A program made the position numbers and the translations under genes. The notes below the pieces were generated by a model. That model was given only the letters and a program-made list of their open reading frames with translations, did not search any database and was not told the origin of the DNA. DNA of 64,000 bases from Brasenia schreberi (lineage: Eukaryota > Streptophyta > Magnoliopsida > Nymphaeales > Cabombaceae): NCBI GenBank assembly GCA_036023115.1, contig JAYKKT010000048.1:9896501-9960500 (forward strand). Direction: 5' to 3'. The first letter of the stretch is position 1; each line of letters begins with the position of its first letter. Shown here piece by piece: positions 45,001 to 56,922 of the stretch.

Positions 45001-46175
45001 GAGTTAGAGGATGTGAGCTTAACAGTTAGAGAGAGTTGAGAAACCCTGTGTGTGAGCACCTGAAAATTCTCATGCATACACTTGTAGAACCGAGTCCTAC
45101 ACAAACACAAACACACACACCAGAACCGCCACACCAAGGAGATGGTGATACGGCTTAGTTCACTCGACACCTATGTAGGATAAGAAAGAGAGAAAGAACT
45201 TTTTCATTCTGGAATCTGTGCTCAGAACAGACCATCTGAGTTGAGTTGTGGATTGTTCTCATTTTCTGTGAATTTGGAAACTACCAGTTAGGAATTCTCT
45301 GAAAACTAATGTCACTATGGAATATTCTCTCAAAAAATGGCAAAACAACATAAAACGTCCTTGGAACACTCAAGCAAACTTTTGCATCAGTTGTACTTCT
45401 AATTAAAGCTATGAATTGTATTAACTCCACTTTCCTTTGGAATCTTTTGGTGTTAGAGGACGCAAACACCTTTAATACCAAGTGGGCCCACCATGTTCCA
45501 CTCGGCCCAAGCTTCTATGGCTAGGAGCAGTACCCCAATAGATTGGTTAACTCGTGCACGTGTGAGAGGTCCCTGTAGCGGTTTGTGATATCATTGTTGA
45601 TACTTGATTTCCATTTTTATTCTTGAAAATTTTGGAAAATGTTTATCTTTTTTGGATAACCTACCAAAGCTGGATGGGATTGTAATTGGTAAGTTGCTAA
45701 GTTAATTGTCTTTCATGTTGGTGAGAATTTTGGAAACTTTTTATTCTCATGAGTTTTGTTGTTGCTCTTAGGAGGTTGCAGGATAAGATAAAGGATAAGA
45801 CAAAGGCAAGGAGTTTCTCTTGCTAAAGTGGACGAGATAAGGTTAATCCTTGAACTCAAGCAAAAGGTACAAAAAATCATATTACAAATCTCATACATTT
45901 TTATCGCCCCGTGTTGTACAATAAACTGTATCATATGATACAAAAGATATGGGGCGATACACATAACACTCATTGTATGTTTACATAAATCTCCATGTAG
46001 TCGGATGGAAATATTCAAACAGAAACCCTGAAAGGCATCTCAGTCATAAACTGGTTGCCACTGGAAAAACTTTAGTCCACTTGAAATTGCTTCCCCCTGT
46101 AAAATAACTATCCTCTTTTGTAGGAATTTCGGTCGGTATGACGGATAGTTCCTAGTTACTGTATCCACATTGCAG
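45001..46175. other. end of the putative long intron, no gene seen
   Basis: No motif-bearing ORF. A pair of words GTATCATATGATAC (palindrome, about 45,930) and GGGGCGATAC/ATCGCCCC (about 45,910 and 45,950) forms a small hairpin. The segment ends in the acceptor CATTGCAG|GATTT at 46,175. Confidence 0.4.
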
Positions 46176-46176
46176 G
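46168..46176 (+). promoter_or_regulatory. splice acceptor before the AT-hook coding exon
   Basis: ATTGCAG|G, 23 bp before the ATG, after a moderately pyrimidine-rich stretch. It implies at least one upstream non-coding exon. Confidence 0.55.
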
Positions 46177-46198
46177 ATTTCAGGTCAAATCAGCAAAG

Positions 46199-47692
46199 AT
46201 GAACCTGGATGGGTTGGGGACTGCTACTGCACCTGCTTCTGCTGATATTCTACTTGCAAAAAGAAAGCGTGGTCGGCCTCGTAAAGATGACAGCATAACT
46301 CAAAGTCATAACACTTCAGCATCCGGCCGAGTTAGGCGTCGGCACAGAAATGTCGATTCCAGTTATTCTGATGATGCTGTGGTAGGTCAGATAGTGACAG
46401 GTGTGCTTGACGGGTCATTTGATGCTGGCTACTTGCTTACTGTTAGAGTGGGTGATACAAACATGGTTTTGCGAGGTTTAGTGTTTGAACCAGGTTTGGC
46501 TGTGCCTCTTTGTGCTGCAAATGATGTTGCACCACATGTTAAAATGTTCCAAAGAACTGACATAGCTATTCCAACAGAACTAAAGAATTCGGTCCCTGTC
46601 TATGCCCATAACTCACCTATTTCTAAGAGTGACATGTCCGTGAAGCGTTTCCGGATAATCAGTTCTGAGCAAAATATAGCTTTTGCTGACGTCAAGGACT
46701 CTCTATCTAAGCCACCAGCTAGAGTCAATTGCTCAAATAAGCTGTTTCCAAAAGAAGCTTCTCCTGTTGCTGCACAGGAACTTGAAGATGACGTTAAAGC
46801 AGCGCTTGTTAAGCCTCAAGTGCTATGTGAAGAAGAAAAAGAAAACAAGCCTACCTTGACAGAAGGGCAGTCCAAAGAAACTGGAGAAATCTCATTCTCA
46901 TTCTCCCAAATTGAAGAAAATGGTAGAAACCACAAAACGAAAGTGGCTTCAGATGTTGATGAATTTATCCAGCCAAAGGGAACATATATTGATGTAAAGG
47001 AGGCACCTGAAGATACGCCACAGGCTCTACTGCCAGCAGCGAAGACAGAGGATGTGAACGTTATGGAAATCAGAAGTGAAGATTATACCAAGTCTCTGGC
47101 TCTAGAGACTGAAATAAAGATGGGAAGACCACAATCTGAGCATGAAAAAGAAAACAAAGCTGGTGCACTTTCTGAGCAAGAGACTCAGCAAGGTAGTGGA
47201 AATCAGAGTGGAAAAGAAAGATTTTTGTCCAAGGACCAAGGAGATGACTCCGACATCAGGGAACCTGAATGCCAACATTTGCATATTAAACCTGATGAAA
47301 ATCGCCCAGATCAGTTTTCTCCGGCAAAAGAGAATGCTGTTTCCACCGATGCACCTGCTGTTGCGGTACAAGATTCTCCATCTGAAGTAAAGAGAGGTCA
47401 ACTGAATGAGACGACAACATCTGGTGAATATATCTTGCCAAAGGTAGAATCAGTGGGTGATTCAAATTTGAGTAGTCAAGATGCAGCTCCACGTGAAGTG
47501 CACCCTATAGCTGAAATAGATCAATCTGCAGTGACGCTAAAAAGTGGGGAAGCTGACATACCAAATGTCGCATGGGATTTTAATGAGCCAGCTTCTGTTA
47601 CTGCTGCTCCCAATAGTTCGCCAAATACAATTTTAGTTGAAGAGTCCGCTGAGACACACAAGAGTGGCCAGACAGTCAATAAATACGACTAG
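46199..47692 (+). CDS. plant AT-hook nuclear protein (MNM1-like), 497 aa
   Basis: Probably a DNA-binding nuclear regulator. Residues 21-31 ([11 protein letters not shown]) are a textbook AT hook with a GRP core that binds the minor groove of AT-rich DNA. A second basic run (GRVRRRHR, residues 43-50) may serve as nuclear localisation signal. Residues 63-116 form the only other conserved block: [20 protein letters not shown], then [11 protein letters not shown] recognise this, from memory, as typical of the embryophyte AT-hook family that includes METABOLIC NETWORK MODULATOR 1, so the name is tentative. The remaining 380 residues are acidic, Glu/Lys/Ser-rich and probably disordered. The ATG at 46,199 follows an acceptor at 46,175/46,176 by 23 bp, so the coding region is a single exon preceded by an untranslated exon. 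It is intact, the only long undisturbed host ORF in the window, and has no PPC/DUF296 domain, so it is not an AHL protein. Confidence 0.8.
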   Translation: MNLDGLGTATAPASADILLAKRKRGRPRKDDSITQSHNTSASGRVRRRHRNVDSSYSDDAVVGQIVTGVLDGSFDAGYLLTVRVGDTNMVLRGLVFEPGLAVPLCAANDVAPHVKMFQRTDIAIPTELKNSVPVYAHNSPISKSDMSVKRFRIISSEQNIAFADVKDSLSKPPARVNCSNKLFPKEASPVAAQELEDDVKAALVKPQVLCEEEKENKPTLTEGQSKETGEISFSFSQIEENGRNHKTKVASDVDEFIQPKGTYIDVKEAPEDTPQALLPAAKTEDVNVMEIRSEDYTKSLALETEIKMGRPQSEHEKENKAGALSEQETQQGSGNQSGKERFLSKDQGDDSDIREPECQHLHIKPDENRPDQFSPAKENAVSTDAPAVAVQDSPSEVKRGQLNETTTSGEYILPKVESVGDSNLSSQDAAPREVHPIAEIDQSAVTLKSGEADIPNVAWDFNEPASVTAAPNSSPNTILVEESAETHKSGQTVNKYD

Positions 47693-48300
47693 ACATACAA
47701 ATCCATAACACACGATACGGACACAACATCACCTATTCAGAAATTAAGGAACTGCAAGCCAGTCAACAAGCTGAGAGATCTCAAGAATGGACTGTTTGTT
47801 TTATTTTAAAACATGAAACCTCGCTACAAAAATGCACCTTTATCTTTGGAAGCTCAAGTGAAAGCTCGCTTACTCATGTTTTCTCATATGAATCTCGTCT
47901 CCAACCATTGGGAATCTCATTTCCATACCAACCCGAGATATGCTTGTGGGACTATGTATTAACGATGGAGAAACGCAGAGGTATTTGTGCAAATAGGTAT
48001 AATCCCTGTAACCCTTTTCAAAATGAAAGAATTAATCACTATAAGTATAGGAAAGGGAAAGAACTCTATTTTTGTAGTTCCTACGATAAACTTGGGGTTT
48101 TAGGTAGATTGTGTTCATATTATTTTATTCGTTTATATCAAAAAGGGTGATCGCTGTATTGCTCTTTTGTCGTCGGCTTTATTCTTTTCAAAATTTGGCT
48201 AATGTCGTTCTTGAAGGGATCCACGCCTTAATGTTAGCAATCAAGTATTTCTTTTGTTTTAAACACGAAAAGTACATGATCTTGAATTTTTGGAGTTAAA
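47693..48300 (+). other. probable 3' UTR and terminator region of the AT-hook gene
   Basis: After TAG at 47,690-47,692 the sequence has no long ORF and becomes T-rich past about 48,050, with several AATAAA-like words. The exact polyadenylation site is not visible. Confidence 0.35.
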
Positions 48301-49440
48301 TGTGTGCCTATGTTTCTCCCCGCATCAGTTGGAAAGAAACACGAAAACATGATCTTATTATTTTTGAGTTAAATGCTAATATGATAAAAGGAAAGGGCAA
48401 CGAAGAATCCTGTAGCCAATTCCATTCATGATGGTACAAGGCCAGGTTTTGGTTGGCATCTGAACACTTTAATTCAATGAGGAAAACACAAGGACTGCTT
48501 GCAATTGGTTATGACAAACCTCACCGTGATTTGGTGAGTTTGCATAACTGGTACGTTAGGTGCCAAAGGGGTGTTTGTGCATGTGGCCTTTGTGGGCCGG
48601 ACCCCCTAAGATGGAGCTACGTGTAGGCCCATCAATGTAGATGCCGCCCGCACGGGCCTTTGGAATACATGGGCTGTGTATGTATGTATGTACGTGTGCA
48701 TTATTATTATTAGTAGTAGTAAGAATTGATGCTAATATTTCTGTTTTTCTCTTTCTAGATTGGCAAGCTTAGTTAAGACAGACTCGTATAAAATGTAATG
48801 GATATCAAACTTGTGGCTTAAGACGCGGGCACAGCCACATGAGTCATGCCCCTTGTGGACATCCTTTGGAAATTAGTGTGTTTGGGCTCAGGATCGAGTG
48901 CTTTTGCATGTAACAAGTGCGAAACTGATTCAGGGTTCACAATTCTAGGTAGTCTTTCAGCGAGCCTCTCCCGGACCCAGTCGGCTGAAAAGGTTCCATG
49001 AACTAGCCACGGAATAGTTCAATTGGAGCGAACCATTTAAACTAACTCACTTGTGGCTATTCTAGGCAGGATCTGATGGAGCCCAATATGTAAGTTATGT
49101 GTATTGGAACCAACGATTGGAAAACGAACTCATGCAGTCGCCCTGCTCGTTATTTTCCTCTCTCAAGCTTGTTTAACTTTTAGAGTTTGAAATCCAATGA
49201 AAAGAAGTAATTCGCGGATCTAGTAATTCTTTTAGGGCGAGGCAAACTATGTATTATGGCTCACAGTTTAACCATGGGCAATATCTTTTGTACTGAGTTC
49301 CTTGAATTCTTGGGTGGAGCCAATGCCCCATCTCGTGTTAATATAGATCCGCAAAAGATCCTAAAAACATGTAATATTGTCTGTTGGCCACTTAATTCAA
49401 TCCTCCTCTTTTTTTATGAGTATTGATGAATCCAATGCAT
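48301..49440. other. no recognisable gene
   Basis: Includes TGTATGTATGTATGTAC and TTATTATTATTAG simple repeats at about 48,676-48,720. Nothing else. Confidence 0.4.
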
Positions 49441-49475
<35 letters not shown>

Positions 49476-49476
49476 A

Positions 49477-49534
<58 letters not shown>
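49441..49534. repeat. compound microsatellite (TC)n-(TATC)n-(TA)n
   Basis: About 24 bp of TC, a TATC transition and about 60 bp of TA. Confidence 0.97.
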
Positions 49535-49539
<5 letters not shown>

Positions 49540-52500
49540 TGGATCCTACTCACTACTTACGGAGAAACCTTGTATACAATTTACCCTTTGTAGAATTGCT
49601 AGGTTTGTGCAACTTTTCACCATTTGATACCCTATTGCTTCTACGGGTTCATGGATGAAAAGATCCCTCGCTCTGGATTGATATAATTTTCACTAAACAG
49701 CAGAGATTGTAAGTTGTTGGTGAGTACTTTCAGCCCAATAACAATAACCATGAAATATAGGAAGAAGAGCGATCCTCTTCTCCGATTTCATGCTTTTATA
49801 AAAATAAAAGATTTAAAAATAATAATTTTTGCTTTTGAAAAAGTTAAAGCATATTTCGGATAAAATGACTTTAATGGAAAGCCCAAAGGAGAAAACAAGA
49901 AAAAGAAAAATACAGACATGTACCAAAACTCTCTTCCTAGGAAAACCCTTTGCGAGTAACCGTGTGTCTCCCTCCCCTTCTTCCTCCGTATTTTTCTTCT
50001 TCTTCCTTGCAGGGCTTGCTTCCTCATTATTCTGAGGTCTGCCACGACTCAAAGCATGATTTTTTGCATTGACTGACCAACATTTGTATCGGAGTAAGGT
50101 TCTCCTTCTCAACTGCTTAAGGTATGTAGTTCCTGTTACAAAAAGAAGGAAATGGAAATCGATACAGGAGAAATTTCCTACGTAAGGTTTTTTAAAATAT
50201 ATAGAGAGAGTAAAAAGGAGTCAGAGAACTCCCTATCGGGGTTGATGGCCGGAAGCCGCTTCTGATGAGGCGACCTAAGGCTGGTCGTGGTCGACAGTCA
50301 AAAGCCGTCCCTACTGAAATGGCATGAGGCTGACAACAGATGGTCTATCTCCCTCTTTGTCTGAGAAGATCTAAGACAACAAACTCATTCTTTAGCAAGA
50401 AAGAAGAAGAGAGGGAACGGATTTCAAAACTCTCTCCCTCCATGCTTTAATAACCTCGACGAAACCAAGGGCAAAGAAATCACTCCTGCTGGCGGGAAAA
50501 CAGGAACCGAAAACCACTGCGTTTCGTGAAACCATTAGTGGTTTCGTGAAATCGTAAGCTGAAACTGCCACTGCCAGTGGAGAATTACAGTTTAGCCCAT
50601 ACATTTTAAGTTAAAATACCAAAATGATCCTATCGACTGAGAATATTACAGTCTGCGGCTACATAATTTTATTTTGTAATTAGGCAGCCAAGTGTATGAG
50701 TCGAGTCCCCGATAAGGTGATTGCCCGTTTTAAAACATGATTTTCTCTTTCATTAGACACGAGACTGTTCAAAGATATCAAGTAACCTTTCCCTCTTCCA
50801 ACCACAACCACCAGGACATCTGAACCAAATACTTGTTTAATGACTTAATCCAAGGTTCGAGTACTTGTAGTTCAAAACAAAAAACAAAAACTTGAATGAA
50901 TTCCTGCAACAACGTTCAAAACACAAGGATACTCAAATTAAACATAAGGTTTACACGCACATATATATAATAAGACATTAAACTAAAATACACGCACAGG
51001 CATGAAACCAAAACAAAGCCTTTCCTAGGCTTTGCAGGTGTGTTCGGTACTACTCTCTCCCAACTCTTTACAAATGGATTCAAGGTAAGAACATCAAAAG
51101 GATCAACAAGCAGCAAAATGCAAGACCAACATAACACCTCGTTCTTTAAGAGTGATACTGATGTCACCTTTTATTCACATGGCCCCACCGACTTGCTTGA
51201 AGAGGATCCGTGATCCTCCCGAAAACGTCACAATAAAGGAGGAGAACATGAGTGGTTTATGTTGGAACCAAAACCACAACAAATGTTCTCTCGTAAGTCA
51301 TCAATTGAGACTCTTAAAGGAGATACTTTGAAATTTGGTAACACCTTGGAATATCAAAGATATCTCTCCCCTTCCACATAATATTTAATTCACCTCCTCC
51401 CAAGCTCTCATATTCTTCTACCGGTTCCTGTAATAGAGACTTGTTTTCTAGTAGACATTAGTCACGTTACTGTAGTGCAGAGAGTTAGACCCTACATCTT
51501 GCTTGATAAAAAGATTTGAGTATCTTTGAAGGTGATAGGTCCACGCTGATTTGTTGATTCTAAAATGTGTGCTGCGACGTTCTTTGTTAGGATGGACTTG
51601 GTTCTATCGCTGGTACTTTGCCATATGCTTCTTCGCACATCATCTTCCAGCCAACACAGACTTGCAATCTGCAAATACTGTGGAATTGCAACCTGTTATA
51701 CAAATCCAGTTACATGTGTGATCTGGAGAAAAGGCTTAAAAAGTTAATAACTGTTGTGATAGCTCTTTGATTAACAGATATGCAGTGATTAATTGATAAA
51801 AATAGTCGCCAGATTTTGATAGGTTCTCTTTTGTTACAATTTGAAGGTGCGAATTTACTTCAGATAAACACTTGTAAGCAGAAACACAGTACAGATTCGA
51901 CCACCAAATACAGCGAATTCTTCTTACTAACTGTTCCTACTGTTGTGCAGACTTAAGAGTAGCATATTGACTACGATTAATATCATTCACATTTGCAATG
52001 GGGCTCATTTGATTTCAATGTGGTTCCAGAAGATTGCTGATATGCCTAACCTTGTAAGAGTTTGTTCCTTTTACTTTCTTCTGATTGGCAGGTCCATCCT
52101 CCTCCTACGCAACCAAATGAATTAAGCAAACAAATAATCAGCTGAATATATGTAATATGGAAAGAAGATGAGAGATGGATGGATATGGGTGTAAAGCTTC
52201 AAAAGCTTAAATAGGAGCAGCAACCATACAGCCGAGGTCCGGACCCTCGTCCCAGAAGCCTATACACCACAGAGATGATACTCATGGGAATCGGACGAAG
52301 CCAGAGTCCAGGCCCACCATGATAATTTCTGCAGTGCTGGCAATGCTAACCCTGTAAGTTGAAAGTGAAAGTGCTGGGGATAGCATATACCCGAACAAGG
52401 AATGCTGTTTCGTGTTCAAGATGTATGTCATCACGGCTCTTGTTGCCATGCTATAGTGATTCTGAAAGGGATCGGCCAAACAGACATCTTTACTAACTCA

Positions 52501-53600
52501 TAAATGCTCCTCCCTATTGACTTTGAGTAACCTTGTTCTCTGTTTATCAGTCTCTCTCCATGGACCTTCCTCATCCATAAAAACTGCATCAGGTCCACCA
52601 CATCTTTGCAAGACCTTGCGTGTCTGGAGAAAATTCTTATTATGACTCCACCACGACGATGGTGGGACCATCTGATTCCAACTATCGAATGATCATTCGC
52701 AGTCACAGTGAGCCACGTTGTGCTATGTGATTAGCAAGTGTGTGATAAGATCTTCCAACCGTCGATCCCACGTACGATCTCCAGTCATCAAGTTATGGCC
52801 TGCTTCCTGCTATATCTTCGTTGTAACTGCTTTCTCTTTGATGATGAGTTCGTTCAAGTTGGCGACAGTTCCCTGCTTTGCATATGGGCTACCAAGATCA
52901 CTCACTTGGGGAGAATCTGCTGCTACTGCCGTATCATCGAGAAGCTGCCCATGAAAAAAAAGGCCAAAAAAACACAGTGAACAAATCATCAACATGCCTG
53001 ATCTGATCCCTACATCATGGAATTCATACTCTTCTCTTGATAACTCTCAAGACCAGCTATGCAGTCTAATTCGTTTTCACACGGAATTTTAAAAAAGTCA
53101 CATTATGCCACAGATACTTGGTGATTCTCATGGGTTGCATATAGAAACCGAACTTAACGCCCGAACAATTGGGATTTGGGATTGCTAGGACAGGCCTTTC
53201 TTCTTGTCTACTGTAATATCGGTTTCGCATAAGATAACACCCTCCAAAAATAACTTAAAACAGAGCACAAAGTACTTAAAGAAATTGAATCAGTTTACTG
53301 CAGGCAATATAGCACACATGGTAGTGGGATTTGCTCGAAATAGGCAAGAACATTTAACCTTGGAAGAAGTTACAATGCCAGATAAGCCGATTCTTGGCAA
53401 GCAATTTATAAAAAATATCCAAACAGATAATGTTCAACAGATGTCCTCAGTGCAATTATGTAACTTGCAAAAGAACTCAGTATGCACTTCGAAGGCCGGA
53501 TGAGCGATAACTATGACCTGTATAAAGTAGCAAAACTCATCCCTGATTGATGATGAACTTGAAGAACTTGGTAGGTGCCATGCAACTCACCTTCAAATGC
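49535..53600. other. no convincing gene
   Basis: Many ORFs under 100 codons on both strands but none with a family motif. A minus-strand ORF at 51,167-50,916 (VDPFDVLTLNPFVKSWERV) vaguely recalls kelch/F-box proteins, too weak to call. 50,230-50,340 contains GGTTGATGGCCGGAAGCCG and related GC-rich words with no known identity. Confidence 0.4.
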
Positions 53601-53639
53601 TGCACCTACCGGCCCTCATTCAGTTGGCCTGTATGGCTA

Positions 53640-54010
53640 CAGGCCGAGAGAACGGAAAAACAAAGGCAAATTGGTCTGGTTTAGTGCCAGACTGCAACAT
53701 CTCTGAGAAAACATCCACTGCGTGTCATCCCCAGCCATGTTTACCATATGCAGACGCCATTACAGTCCAAGATACCACCAATCACACCATCAAAAACTTC
53801 ACCGGCAGATCCTAGGCTCCCATATTTGGCATACATATCCAGCAAAGCATGTAGTCATCGATATGCTTTCCCTGTTCTGATGTTGAAAGATCTCCATGAG
53901 CAGGGAGCACAATCGCTAGTGTAACAACATCGGGCAGCAACCCTTCTCCCTCCATCTTTGATAACAAATCCAAAGCTTCACCCCTGTTGGAGATTCCTTG
54001 CTTCCGGCGA
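53640..54010 (-). pseudogene. PPR protein fragment, frameshifted
   Basis: Right to left, one frame gives GEALDLLSKMEGEGLLPDVV followed by TLAIVLPAHGDLSTSEQGKH. A second frame gives LLDMYAKYGSLGSAGEVFDG, and then another gives MASAYGKHG and FSEMLQSGTKPDQFAFVF. This is the repeat pattern of plant PLS-type pentatricopeptide proteins, which bind organellar RNA for editing or processing. Two frameshifts and at least two stops make it a pseudogene. Its upstream end abuts the copia LTR at about 54,010, so that insertion may have truncated it. Confidence 0.72.
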
Positions 54011-54014
54011 CGTG

Positions 54015-54489
54015 CTTCAGTTATGTTTGGTCCTGTAGTGTCGTTCGCCTCAAAAGCATGCAGCGGAAGTTGTTTGTGTTTTAGGTTTTTACACAGGGGT
54101 TTCCCGAGAGAGGAACTCGGTTTGTTTTCTTTTCAGACTATTTCACTATATCTTTTATATCAGCTGCTTCGTTTAAATAGACAACATGCTCTCCCCTCTT
54201 CCCGGATTTCCCTCATCTGGAGCGTTATCCAGAGCGTTACCGAAAATCTCGGTAACATCCTCTAGTTATGATCCTTCCTTATCCAAGCTATAGGTAACGG
54301 TCTGGATGGCCAGTCCAACCATTACCTGAGCCGAGAATGGCCAGATCACATCATCTTCCACTTGGCCATTCGAGTTATGTGTACAAACGTACTAGTTTCC
54401 TCCCACTCTTATTGGGTTTCACCTAGTACTGTCTTTTCATACTGCTATCGCAATTGATACCCATTGTGTGGTTATTTTCCTACACAACA
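54015..54489 (-). repeat. 3' LTR of the reverse-strand copia (lower limit approximate)
   Basis: Starts, on the minus strand, TGTTGTGTAGGAAAATAACC right after the RNase H ORF. It contains CGAATGGCCAAGTGG and the CGGTAAC repeats shared with the LTR at 2.83 kb, and has a TATAAAAG box (minus, about 54,155). It is assumed to end where the PPR reading begins. Confidence 0.6.
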
Positions 54490-54490
54490 A

Positions 54491-55210
54491 TCAAACATAC
54501 CTCAAACCTATGTTTGTAACATGTTTTGAGAAAAGTTCCTCTATTATGCCTTTTGTCAAGGGGTCTGCCAACATATCATTTGTTGGCATATATGAGATAA
54601 ATATTTCCTTTTTTATAACCATATCATGAACATAGTGGTATTTTACCATTATATGCTTGCCTTTTGAGCAATCAACTCCACTCTTGATAAGAGTAATTGC
54701 TGCATTGTTATCACAGTAAATAACAATTGACTCGTGAGTTATTTCCAACTTCAAATCTCTTATGAAACGTCTTATCCAGACAACACTTGTTGCAGCCATA
54801 CAATAAGCTACATACTCAGCTTCCTGTGTATGCAATGCTACACAACCCTGTTTCTTACATGCCCAAGAAACATCACCACCTCCAAATAAGAATATTTGTC
54901 TTGAGGTTGATTTGTTGTCATCTTTGCTTCCAGCAAAGTCAGCGTTTGAGTATCCTACCACTTTCAATTCATCTGCTTGAAAACACAGTTTCAAGTCTTT
55001 TGTTCCTTTCAGACATCTTAAAATCCTTTTCACAGCTACCCAGTGTTGCCAACCAGAATTACTTTGATATTTACTTACAAGACCAACAGCAAAGCTGATA
55101 TCTGGTCTTGTACACAACATAGCATACATCAAGCTACCAACAACTTGTGCATAAGGAACATTAGGCTTATTGTTTTCTTCACTGGGACAATCAGCCTTAC
55201 TTAATTTGAC
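54491..55210 (-). pseudogene. copia RNase H, nearly intact
   Basis: One open frame of 213 codons from 55,132 to 54,491. It shows GYSNADFAGSKDDNKSTSRQ (Asp), QEAEYVAYCMAATSVVWIRR (Glu), YCDNNAAITLIKSGVDCSK (Asp) and ADPLTKGIIEELFSKH. A frameshift and small duplication (about 55,195-55,245, a repeated GTTGCCTTACTTAATTTGAC-type phrase) separates it from the RT. Confidence 0.9.
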
Positions 55211-56243
55211 TCATGTTGCCTTACTTAATTTGACCCCTTTTGCAACAGGTGTATCTGCAGATTTGCATTCACCCATTTTAAACTTCTTGAGGATATAGTC
55301 AATATATCTCTCTTGACTCAGGCATAAGAGTCTAGATTCTCTATCTCGAGAAATCTTTATTCCCAGGATATAGGATGCTTCCCCCATATCCTTCATTTCG
55401 AAGGTTTTGACATCTCATTGTCGTTTCTAGTCAACAATATGTCATCTACATATAATTACAAGATGACAAAGTGGCTCCTAGTGTTCCAGACATATACACA
55501 GAGTGATAAAGTTTATTAGCCACAAACCCAAGTTCTATAATGACATTTTGAAAAGTCAAATACCATTGGCGAGTTGATCGTTTTAGGCCATATAGGGATT
55601 TTTTCAACCTATGTACTTTATCTTCTTCACCTTTAACTATAAATCCTTCGGGCTGTTGCATATATATGATTTCTTCTAAATCTCCATTTAGAAAGACTGT
55701 CTTTACATCTAACTGATTTAAATCCAAATCATAGTATGCAGATATTGTCAGGATTATACGTATGGATGCAAATTTCGCAAATGGGGAATATGTCTCAACA
55801 TAATTTATCCCCTCCTTTTGCGAAAAACCTTTTGCAACCAACCTCGCTTTAAACTTGTCGATTGTACCATCGACCTTATATTTCTTTTTCAGAACCCATT
55901 TACAACCTATGACTTTTCTTCCTTTTGGCAAATCAACCAATTCTCAGACTTAGTTTTTTTCAATGGATTCAATTTCCTCATCCATGGCTTTCTCCTAGTC
56001 TGTTGCTTCTGATAAGTTCATTGCTTGCTGATAAGTTAAGTTATCAGTCAACTCATCCAAATCCACCGAATTACACACTTCTTTTGCAAGATAAGTGTGA
56101 TAATTCTTTAAGTAGTACGGAGTGACTCTTGGCCTTTTATGTTCACTTAAGGTATCGGTAGTTTCAAGAAGATTTTCAATGGGCTCAAAAAATGATTGAT
56201 CTAAGTCTACCAGATCATCCACATATTCATCATTGTTTTTCAC
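55211..56243 (-). pseudogene. copia reverse transcriptase, broken
   Basis: The blocks are WVLKKKYKVDGTIDKFKARL, then ETYSPFAKFASIRIILTIS, LDVKTVFLNGDLEEIIYMQQ and LKKSLYGLKRSTRQWYLTFQ. The region of the catalytic YVDD is damaged: the frame ends with NYM at about 55,446 (the DNA there still reads TAATTATATGTAGATGAC on the minus strand). The palm continues as EMKDMG-ASYILGIKISRD in another frame at 55,396. Upstream 56,243-55,995 is the linker between integrase and RT. Confidence 0.87.
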
Positions 56244-56399
56244 GATGTCATTCTTAGTATCTTCTAAGAATTCAACATCTCTGTTTCAATGAGTCCGTGG
56301 TCGTTATGATAAAACCGATATCCTTTTGAACCTTTCGGATATCCAATGAATATACATCTCAAGGACCAACTGTCTAACTTATCTCTAGACTCATCTAAG

Positions 56400-56922
56400 A
56401 TCTTAACATTTGCAACAGATCCCCACCTCTTGAGATGACCTAGGTTGGGTTTTCTTCCAAACTACATCTCATATGGTGTAGTGAATACTGCTTTACACGG
56501 TACTCTATTGAGTATGTAAACTGCTGCACTAACTGCTTCTCTCCAAAATACCCTTAGAAGAGAGGCAACAATCAACATTGACCTTGTCATATTTAGCAAG
56601 GTCCTGTTATATCTCTCAGCTACACCATTTTGTTGAGGTATCCTGGGCATTGTATTTTGCTTTGCAATACCAAAGTCTTTACAGAATTCCAAAAATTCTA
56701 CCGAGGTATATTTACCTCCTTTGTCTGATCTTAAGACTTTAATCGAATGCCCTAATTGGTTTTCCACTTCTTGCTTATATTCTTTAAAAGCATAAGTGCC
56801 TCAGATTTATGTGCCAAAAGATATAGATACATATATCTAGAGTAATCATCGATAAAGGTTATAAAATAACCCTTTCCTCGATGTGTCTTTACTCTAAAAG
56901 GCCCACATAAATTTGTGTGAAT
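56400..56922 (-). pseudogene. copia integrase, C-terminal part (left of the hAT insertion)
   Basis: Contains RSDKGGKYTSVEFLEFCKDF (second Asp), IPQQNGVAERYNRTLLNMTR (Glu) and FTTPYEM. The first catalytic Asp position, just inside the right boundary of this piece, reads IHTNLCGPF instead of IHTDLC, so the Asp is lost. Confidence 0.85.

Noticed and set aside
47560..47620. EAR-like repression motif (WDFNEPA) near the C-terminus of the AT-hook protein
   Set aside because: Does not fit LxLxL or DLNxxP. Resemblance is insufficient.
49813..50112. Arg/Lys-rich minus-strand ORFs
   Set aside because: Purine-rich low-complexity sequence with overlapping ORFs on both strands.
50916..51167. minus-strand ORF with a kelch/F-box-like phrase
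   Set aside because: One short phrase only, no repeat, no neighbouring exon. Too weak to call.
53204..53503. 99-codon plus-strand ORF
   Set aside because: No family motif. It lies downstream of the PPR remnant and has no codon or splice support.
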